Source: Gammaproteobacteria bacterium
GTDB lineage: Bacteria > Pseudomonadota > Gammaproteobacteria > Granulosicoccales > Granulosicoccaceae
NCBI GenBank assembly: GCA_019634245.1
Contig: JAHQVR010000160.1
Span: forward strand, 1-27,942
Direction: 5' to 3'
Length of the DNA stretch: 27,942 nucleotides
A model generated the notes under the pieces. The model worked only from the letters and a program-made list of their open reading frames with translations. It was not told the DNA's origin and made no database searches. This document shows, piece after piece, positions 22,533-27,942 of the stretch. The position numbers were made by a program, and so were the translations under genes. Numbering within the stretch: the first letter of the stretch is position 1; every line of letters starts with the position of its first letter.

Positions 22533-23867
22533 CTAAAGTTCATGTCCTGCCCGGTGTTCTCCCCACGCTAACTTAACAGCGGCACCGAGGGTATCTAACG
22601 GAGCTGGCGGTAATCTTTGGGGGACATCTTCGGCCATTTGATCGTCTAACATATCGGTTTTAAATCCACTGGCTAATTCAGCTGCCAACTTTCCCTGTAT
22701 TGTACCTTTGGCCGTGCCCAATCCGTTTTGACAACACGCCGAATATAGGTTTGTGTTCATCTGCCCAAACGCTGACACCTTATTCCTGCTCAGACACAGT
22801 CGGCCACCCCATCGATATTCCAACGACACTCCCGCCAGCATAGGAAACCGGTTGGCAAAGGAGCGATCATGCGTCTTCGATACCTTAGCGATCCTACCCG
22901 CCGGCACACTTAACGAAGGGTCGTAGGTGGCGCGATTTCTAATGAGTATGCGAGAGCCCGTTGAATCGGTTATACGCCGAACCGACGTGCCAAGGGGATC
23001 GGCGGGTGTCAGCGCCCAATTAGGTTCTCCACCAAGTTGATGGCACTCCAGATCGGTGAGTTTCCGACTGAGAGAGCCATACGTATACACGTGAACCAAA
23101 TGTTTTGGATAGTATCCAAAGCTTTGAAGATGGCCATTAACACAGAGTATCACCTTAGGTGCAACGATTGACCCTTTGTGAGTCTTTGCACACCAGTGCG
23201 ATCCTTGTGCGCTTAACTCACATACCGCCGAATGTTCATAAATCCTAAGCCGGTTGCTTTCAATACGATCCGCGAGTGATCGTATGTACATTGCCGGTTG
23301 CAACATCACGGTGCCAGCAGTGTACAACCCATCTTGGTAGTAATCGGTACCGGTAATGGCTTGCATTTCATTTGCGCCGAGTCGATCAAACGCTTCCCCC
23401 AGCCCTTTCAAATGCTCCGCATAGGAGTCGTTGTGCGCTATCCCTCTGGATGTAACGGCACCATTGATCTTGCCAGTTTGCGCTATAGCTTCATCAGGCA
23501 TCTCAAAGGCGTTTTTGGCCTCAAGCGCGTAGGCAATGCCAGCTCTGTTCAGCCGTAATTGTCGTTGATTGTCATTCAAGCTGCCGCTGTAGTCGCTGGA
23601 ATTAAGCTCGTGCGGCACATCAATCATAAACCCCGAATTTCTACCTGCTGGCCCTTCTGCTAGTGAACTTGCCTCGAGCACGGCAATACTGTCGCCTGGG
23701 TGGAGTTCCGCGAGCCGGCGGGCGGCGGATAAACCGGCAAAACCAGCACCGATCACCAACCAGTCAGCAACCGCATGCTCTTCCAGTGCGGCTCGTTGTC
23801 TGCCCGGTGGCAATATCGCGTTCCAGGCCGCTGGGCCAGGATCGTGCGGTAGCTGCGATACTTTCAT
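22533..23867 (-). CDS. FAD-dependent oxidoreductase of the DAO family (PuuB/sarcosine-oxidase-like)
   Basis: This 444-residue protein has the dinucleotide-binding motif VIGAGFAGLSAARRL (38-52) ending in acidic E65, then GPAGRNSGF (72-80), as in PuuB-like amine oxidases. The C-terminal half has the DAO motif EYRWGGRLCLSRNKVSAFG and a final GLGTAKGT stretch contacting FAD. Family members oxidise secondary amines such as sarcosine, dimethylglycine, gamma-glutamylputrescine or D-amino acids. It begins 5 bp after an MttB-superfamily methyltransferase gene, so an N-methylated amino acid left after one demethylation is a natural substrate. A PuuC-like aldehyde dehydrogenase lies two genes upstream. 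The specific substrate is not readable. Confidence 0.84.
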   Translation of the reverse strand: MKVSQLPHDPGPAAWNAILPPGRQRAALEEHAVADWLVIGAGFAGLSAARRLAELHPGDSIAVLEASSLAEGPAGRNSGFMIDVPHELNSSDYSGSLNDNQRQLRLNRAGIAYALEAKNAFEMPDEAIAQTGKINGAVTSRGIAHNDSYAEHLKGLGEAFDRLGANEMQAITGTDYYQDGLYTAGTVMLQPAMYIRSLADRIESNRLRIYEHSAVCELSAQGSHWCAKTHKGSIVAPKVILCVNGHLQSFGYYPKHLVHVYTYGSLSRKLTDLECHQLGGEPNWALTPADPLGTSVRRITDSTGSRILIRNRATYDPSLSVPAGRIAKVSKTHDRSFANRFPMLAGVSLEYRWGGRLCLSRNKVSAFGQMNTNLYSACCQNGLGTAKGTIQGKLAAELASGFKTDMLDDQMAEDVPQRLPPAPLDTLGAAVKLAWGEHRAGHEL

Positions 23868-23872
23868 CGCAA

Positions 23873-25441
23873 CTAATACTCGGTGTTCAACGCATCAACG
23901 GCGGGTATTTCGCGCTCTCGTTTCGCTATGTAGTCTCGCAAGGCCTCGTCTTTGGCAATATCCAGAGCTGGCTCTTCATAGTGGTTTAGTAGCAATCGCG
24001 CTTCCCGCAAGGCGCGTTCGGTGATCTCAACACTCCCATCAGCGATCCACTGCTCAACTGAATTGTTGTCAAACATTTTCGGCATGAAAAACGCGTCCTG
24101 GAATTTCTCCAACGTGTGCGCGTGTCCGAGGTAGTGACCACCGGGGCCAATGTCTCTAACAGCTGCCAAGCCTTCTTCAAAATCATCCCAGCGAATTCCC
24201 TCAGCCATTCGATAGCCCATCGCACACTGCTCCGCATCCACGATAAACTTAGCCATAGAGCAATGCATCCCCGCTTCGTTCCAACCTGCCGAATGCCAAA
24301 TGTAATTCGCACCCGCCATCAACACAGCCATCATGGTTGAAGCGCTTTCATAGCCTGCCTGCGCATCAAATGTTTTTGCACCGCCGAGTGTGTTGGAGGT
24401 ACGCCAGGGAACCTGATAAAACCGCGCCATTTGACCAATCATAAAGTTCATCAGACTGATCTCCGGCGTACCGGCCATCGGTGCACCGGAAGCCATCGAC
24501 ACCGTGGATAAGTAATGCCCATAGATCGCCGGGCACCCCTTTCGCACCACCTGCGTATATGCCAACGCCGAAAGTGCTTCAGCATTTAGCTGCGCCACCG
24601 CTGGTGCTGTGGAGGCGGGTGTGTTCGCACCGCCCAGTACAAACGGCGAACATAGAACGGGCTGATTGCGTTTATTAAACGCTCTCATCGCGGACAACAT
24701 GGTTTCATCCCATACTAGCGGAGAATTGCCATTGCAATTGCCCGTGACCACCGCGTGAGTCTCCATAAACTCCCGGTCGAACAATATCTCACACATGTCC
24801 AACACATCTTCGGCATTCTTACCAGAGGTGGTCATTCCCATAAAGGTCTTATCGGAATACTTCATTGACGAATAGGTGATGCGCAAATGCCGGTGCGATA
24901 CCACATGATCCATCGGCTCTACGATGTGGTGGGCACTGGAGTGAATAGCGGGCAGCATGTGGGAGAGTTTATGGAAATTCGCAAGATCATCCAGCGTCGG
25001 ACCACGCCGTTTGTCATCTAAATCCCGAAGATACGGCGCTCCCGTCATGGGTACAAATATAGAATGATCCTGACCAAATGGCAGATTGTTTTCAGGGTTT
25101 CGTGCATGGAACGTGAAACTCGAGGGAATCGACTGAATGAGCTCGCGTACTAATTCTCTATCAAGATGGACTCGATCACCTTCGCGAACATCGGCACCAG
25201 CCGCTTTCCAATCCGCTATGGCTTGATCATCACGAAAAACTACGCCGACTTCTTCAAGAATATCCATCGACGCTGAATCGATTTTCCGAACTTGCTCCTC
25301 ATCCATGGGTTCCACTAAAGGCAATCGTCGCTTCAGCGCTGGCAACATGCGCGTATCACGCATTGCACGCTTCTTCCTCAAGGATGCTCGGCCGCCACGA
25401 CGAGTTCGGCCCTCACTGAGCTTAGTGTCGGATGCGCTCAC
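23873..25441 (-). CDS. MttB-superfamily quaternary/tertiary amine methyltransferase without pyrrolysine
   Basis: From GTG at 25441 the protein has 522 residues. That GTG forms a GTGA overlap with the aldehyde dehydrogenase stop, which I prefer to the longer ATG-start frame at 25483 that would overlap by 46 bp. A basic N-terminus (RTRRGGRASLRKKR) is followed by the MttB TIM barrel: EPMDEEQVRKIDSASMDILEEVGV, TGAPYLRDLDDKRRGPT, VTGNCNGNSPL, and GGAKTFDAQAGYESASTMMA. Classical trimethylamine MttB carries an amber-encoded pyrrolysine; this frame has no internal TAG. Non-Pyl members move a methyl group from betaines (glycine betaine, proline betaine, carnitine) to a corrinoid protein. No corrinoid protein or methylcorrinoid:THF methyltransferase gene lies in the window. 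Confidence 0.88.
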   Translation of the reverse strand: MSASDTKLSEGRTRRGGRASLRKKRAMRDTRMLPALKRRLPLVEPMDEEQVRKIDSASMDILEEVGVVFRDDQAIADWKAAGADVREGDRVHLDRELVRELIQSIPSSFTFHARNPENNLPFGQDHSIFVPMTGAPYLRDLDDKRRGPTLDDLANFHKLSHMLPAIHSSAHHIVEPMDHVVSHRHLRITYSSMKYSDKTFMGMTTSGKNAEDVLDMCEILFDREFMETHAVVTGNCNGNSPLVWDETMLSAMRAFNKRNQPVLCSPFVLGGANTPASTAPAVAQLNAEALSALAYTQVVRKGCPAIYGHYLSTVSMASGAPMAGTPEISLMNFMIGQMARFYQVPWRTSNTLGGAKTFDAQAGYESASTMMAVLMAGANYIWHSAGWNEAGMHCSMAKFIVDAEQCAMGYRMAEGIRWDDFEEGLAAVRDIGPGGHYLGHAHTLEKFQDAFFMPKMFDNNSVEQWIADGSVEITERALREARLLLNHYEEPALDIAKDEALRDYIAKREREIPAVDALNTEY

Positions 25442-26943
25442 GCGATCGTGTCTGCGGCAGCAGAGTCGGTAAGATCTATCCAAATAGTTTTCAGTTCAGT
25501 GTATTGGTCATGAGCATATACGCCATTGTCGCGCCCACCAAACCCGGACTGCTTATAACCACCAAACGGTGTGGAGCTATCCCCTTCGCCATAACAATTG
25601 ATCGTAACGGTCCCGGCTCGAATCGATCGTGCCGTTCGCAGTGCTTGTTTGCCATTGGCACTGAAAACACTGGCGGTGAGCCCATAGTCCGTAGTGTTCG
25701 CGATCTCTATGGCTTGTTCGGTCGATGACACCGAGATAACGCACAAGATTGGGCCGAATATCTCTTCAGTTGCAATAGCACTGGTGGCTGACACATTGTC
25801 TACTAGTGTTGGAGTCAAGTAACCCTGATTCATTTGTCCGCCAGCTCGAATATCAGCGTCATTGCACAGAGATAGATAATGTTGAACCTTGTTAGTGTGG
25901 TCTGCGTCTATTAGCGCACCTATATGATTGGCAGGATCCAGAGGATCCCCTGTCTTCCAGTCGCGAATACGAGCGATCATGTGTTCCAATAGTTGATCTT
26001 TGATGCATTCATGCACGATGAGTCGTGAGCTCGCCGAGCAATTCTCCCCCATATTCCAAAACGCCCCATTAACCACATGTTCGGCTACTAAATCGAGGTT
26101 CTCGGCATCTTCTAGCACGATCGCAGGGTTTTTACCTCCGCATTCGAGTACGACCTTTTTTAAATTGCTGTCGGCTGCATAGCGCAAGAACAGACGACCG
26201 GTTTCCGTGGAACCGGTGAAACTAACCATGTCAACATCGTTGTGAAGCCCTAAAGGCATTCCGACATCGGGCCCAGTGCCCGGCAGCACTTGAAGTACAC
26301 CGCTAGGAATACCCGCCTCAGTAGCCAACTCAGCTATTCGCAAAGCGGTAAGTGAAGTTTGTTCGGCCGGTTTAACAATCACTGAATTCCCCGACGCCAA
26401 CGCTGGGCCGATCTTCCAAGCCAGCATCAACAAGGGGAAATTCCAAGGCAGAATCGCTGCAACCACGCCGATCGGTTCTCGAACAATCATGGCTAGAGCA
26501 TCTTCAGATGCAGGTGCAGTTTGATCGTAGATTTTATCGATGGCTTCAGCGTGCCACTTAATCGTTTCAATGGCTTCCGGGATATCCACCAACTCACAAT
26601 CACGAATCGGTTTTCCACTGTCCAATGACTCCATAACCGCAAGCTCTCGACGGTTGCGCGTCATTAGCTTGCACAGCTGTATCAGCGCAGCCTTGCGTTC
26701 AGATGGGTGCAGTGAGCACCAAAGACCTTGTTCAAACGCTTCTTTAGCTTTTTGTGCCGCAAAATTCACATCAGATTGATCACATGCAGCAATGCGGCTT
26801 AATACATCACCAGTGGCAGGATTGAGGGACTCGAGTGCCTGCCCATGTCCAGCTTGATATTTACCCGCAATATAGGCGGCCGCCGGAAAATCCAAATCGG
26901 CGGCAATCGCGGCATACTCTTCCTTGGTCAATAGATCAGTCAC
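25438..26943 (-). CDS. NAD(P)-dependent aldehyde dehydrogenase, PuuC-like
   Basis: This 501-residue ALDH has all active-site residues: N168 in PWNFP, K191, E267 in LECGGKN and the nucleophile C302 in MGENCSASSR. EEIFGP and the C-terminal PFGGYKQSGFGGRDNGVYA complete the family pattern. ESLDSGKPIRD, EAIDKIYDQ and ELKTIWIDL are very close to E. coli PuuC (gamma-glutamyl-aminobutyraldehyde dehydrogenase) as I remember it. The start is GTG at 26943, overlapping the upstream TGA by 4 bp. In the operon it may oxidise 2-oxoglutarate semialdehyde made by the upstream lyase, or an aldehyde released by the FAD oxidoreductase. Confidence 0.88.
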   Translation of the reverse strand: MTDLLTKEEYAAIAADLDFPAAAYIAGKYQAGHGQALESLNPATGDVLSRIAACDQSDVNFAAQKAKEAFEQGLWCSLHPSERKAALIQLCKLMTRNRRELAVMESLDSGKPIRDCELVDIPEAIETIKWHAEAIDKIYDQTAPASEDALAMIVREPIGVVAAILPWNFPLLMLAWKIGPALASGNSVIVKPAEQTSLTALRIAELATEAGIPSGVLQVLPGTGPDVGMPLGLHNDVDMVSFTGSTETGRLFLRYAADSNLKKVVLECGGKNPAIVLEDAENLDLVAEHVVNGAFWNMGENCSASSRLIVHECIKDQLLEHMIARIRDWKTGDPLDPANHIGALIDADHTNKVQHYLSLCNDADIRAGGQMNQGYLTPTLVDNVSATSAIATEEIFGPILCVISVSSTEQAIEIANTTDYGLTASVFSANGKQALRTARSIRAGTVTINCYGEGDSSTPFGGYKQSGFGGRDNGVYAHDQYTELKTIWIDLTDSAAADTIA

Positions 26944-27851
26944 AGTGCCGACTCCTGTTCAATACGCTCAATAGTGGTATTCATGGTCCGGATTACTTCG
27001 GCTAGTTGCCTTTTGTCATCTTTGTTCAGCGGTTGTAGCGGTTTTCTCGGTGGTCCTGCGTCAATACCGCGAAGACTCAAACCATGCTTTATGCACTGAA
27101 CAAACTTGCCGCCTTGTTCCAGCACTCGCATCAAAGGCAACATCGCGGACATAATTCTTCGCCCTTTGGTGAAATTGCCTTCCACAGCACAGGCTTTGTG
27201 CAAGGCTATGTGAGCTTCGGGCGCGAAATTCGACCCCGCACACACCCACGACTGAGCCCCCCAAGCAAAGAATTCCAAGGCTTGATCATCCATGCCACAC
27301 GACAGTTGAATGTGCGGGTAATCCCGCGCCAGCATGTGCAAACGGTTTGGGTCGCCAGAGCTTTCTTTTATCGCACAAAAGTTTGGACTGCGTCCCAGCC
27401 GATCCAGTGTCTCTGCATCCATGTTTACACTCATACGACCGGGGTAGTTGTACAACATGACTGGAAGATTAGCTGCCCGATCTATTGCCAATGCATGCAA
27501 GGCGATTTCTCTGGAAGTGGGGTATGCATAGGGAGGAGTAGAGACCAACAAGGCATCTGCTCCCACACGCAGTGCTTCCTGGGCAAAGTAGATGCTGTCT
27601 TCTGTTCGAATAGCGCCGGTTCCCACAATCAATGGCACACGATCAGCAATCTCACTTTTGGCCAGGGACATCAGCTCTAATCGTTCTTCAGGCGTTTGCG
27701 CATAGTATTCACCGGTGGTACCAGCGACGATCAACCCTGACACTCCGGCCTCAATTAGCATATTGAGCGTGTCGACAAATCGGTCCTTGTCGATGTCGAA
27801 GTTGGGTTTATGCGGTGTTACCACCGGCGTATAGATACCGTTGAAAATCAT
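26940..27851 (-). CDS. Dihydrodipicolinate synthase/N-acetylneuraminate lyase family lyase (possible HPC deaminase)
   Basis: This 303-residue class I lyase has the phosphate/carboxylate-binding GTTGE (44-48), Y134 in YNYPGR and the Schiff-base lysine K162 in AIKESSGD. It is not biosynthetic DapA by context: it lies in a catabolic operon next to an aldehyde dehydrogenase. The same pair in rhizobial and pseudomonad hydroxyproline pathways is the delta1-pyrroline-4-hydroxy-2-carboxylate deaminase plus 2-oxoglutarate semialdehyde dehydrogenase, so HPC deaminase is the favoured role. Keto-deoxy-sugar aldolase or dehydratase is an alternative. Only 1 bp separates its ATG from the preceding stop. 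Confidence 0.85.
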   Translation of the reverse strand: MIFNGIYTPVVTPHKPNFDIDKDRFVDTLNMLIEAGVSGLIVAGTTGEYYAQTPEERLELMSLAKSEIADRVPLIVGTGAIRTEDSIYFAQEALRVGADALLVSTPPYAYPTSREIALHALAIDRAANLPVMLYNYPGRMSVNMDAETLDRLGRSPNFCAIKESSGDPNRLHMLARDYPHIQLSCGMDDQALEFFAWGAQSWVCAGSNFAPEAHIALHKACAVEGNFTKGRRIMSAMLPLMRVLEQGGKFVQCIKHGLSLRGIDAGPPRKPLQPLNKDDKRQLAEVIRTMNTTIERIEQESAL

Positions 27852-27852
27852 G

Positions 27853-27942
27853 TTAAGAGCTCAATTCCATAACTTCTTCTCTACCAAGAGGCAATGCATC
27901 GGGCAATACGTATTGATCTATGTCTTTTCGAGACAATTCCCA
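27853..27942 (-). CDS. C-terminal 29 residues of an unidentified upstream operon gene
   Basis: On the minus strand the frame is open from the window edge to TAA at 27853-27855, 1 bp before the lyase ATG. It encodes a tail with DIDQYVLPDALPLGREEV followed by MELSS. The tight spacing makes it a real operon member. I do not recognise the family from so short a tail; a racemase or epimerase acting before the lyase would fit the pathway but is a guess. Confidence 0.6.
   Translation of the reverse strand, partial: WELSRKDIDQYVLPDALPLGREEVMELSS

Noticed and set aside
23873..25441. Pyrrolysine-encoding amber codon in the MttB gene
   Set aside because: The frame is continuous over the full domain with no internal TAG, so this is a non-Pyl member.
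25442..25483. Longer N-terminus for the MttB homologue starting at ATG 25483
   Set aside because: It would overlap the aldehyde dehydrogenase by 46 bp and add residues not resembling the family; GTG at 25441 gives the 4-bp overlap used elsewhere in the operon.
27084..27680. 198-codon plus-strand open frame
   Set aside because: It lies antisense to the DHDPS-family gene, whose catalytic residues are intact; the opposite frame is a coding shadow.
1..27942. tRNA/rRNA genes, CRISPR arrays, insertion sequences or integrase sites
   Set aside because: I found no cloverleaf, no repeat-spacer pattern, no transposase or integrase frames and no paired terminal repeats.

Overview
The window looks like chromosomal DNA of a free-living, heterotrophic proteobacterium, probably marine or otherwise environmental. 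The G+C content is moderate by eye, genes sit in tight operons with ATGA/GTGA overlaps, GTG and TTG starts are common, and most genes encode uptake and breakdown of small organic solutes. I cannot tell alpha- from gammaproteobacteria from the sequence alone. I see no rRNA, tRNA, CRISPR array, integrase or recognisable insertion sequence.

Layout. (1) 1-1371, minus: a lipoprotein-type cytochrome c and a PQQ-type glucose/sorbosone dehydrogenase cut by the window edge, a likely periplasmic oxidation pair. (2) 1372-2091: a 720-bp gene-free region with several dyads, an 11-bp tandem repeat and a PHO-box-like site. (3) 2092-7398, plus: a five-gene operon resembling ugpC-ugpA-ugpE-ugpB followed by a GpdQ-like metallophosphodiesterase, so probable uptake and hydrolysis of glycerophosphodiesters or glycerol-3-phosphate. 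(4) 7636-8489, minus: a coupled RidA-family/cupin pair. (5) 8490-9478: almost 1 kb without a credible gene but with several hairpins. (6) 9479-14400, minus: a second carbohydrate ABC transporter (SBP, two unusually large permeases, ATPase), divergent from (7) 14576-16370, plus: an L-xylulose-reductase-like SDR and a sorbitol/threonine-dehydrogenase-like zinc enzyme. Together these suggest a polyol or sugar uptake and oxidation locus. An 18-bp near-perfect palindrome lies in the divergent promoter region.

(8) 16453-19695: a mixed stretch with a DUF1349 protein, an SRPBCC (AHSA1-like) protein, a decayed tandem copy of that SRPBCC gene, a fatty-acid desaturase, and a divergent ArsR-family regulator with a palindromic operator candidate. 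(9) 19740-27942, minus: a probable catabolic operon, in transcription order an unidentified gene end, a DHDPS/HPC-deaminase-like lyase, a PuuC-like aldehyde dehydrogenase, an MttB-superfamily methyltransferase without pyrrolysine, a DAO-type FAD oxidoreductase, a LysR regulator and a fused aconitase X (cis-3-hydroxyproline dehydratase family).

The most interesting locus is region 9. The combination of a quaternary-amine methyltransferase with hydroxyproline-type enzymes suggests catabolism of an N-methylated (hydroxy)proline or related betaine by a route that I do not recognise as a described operon. This is inference from family membership and gene order.
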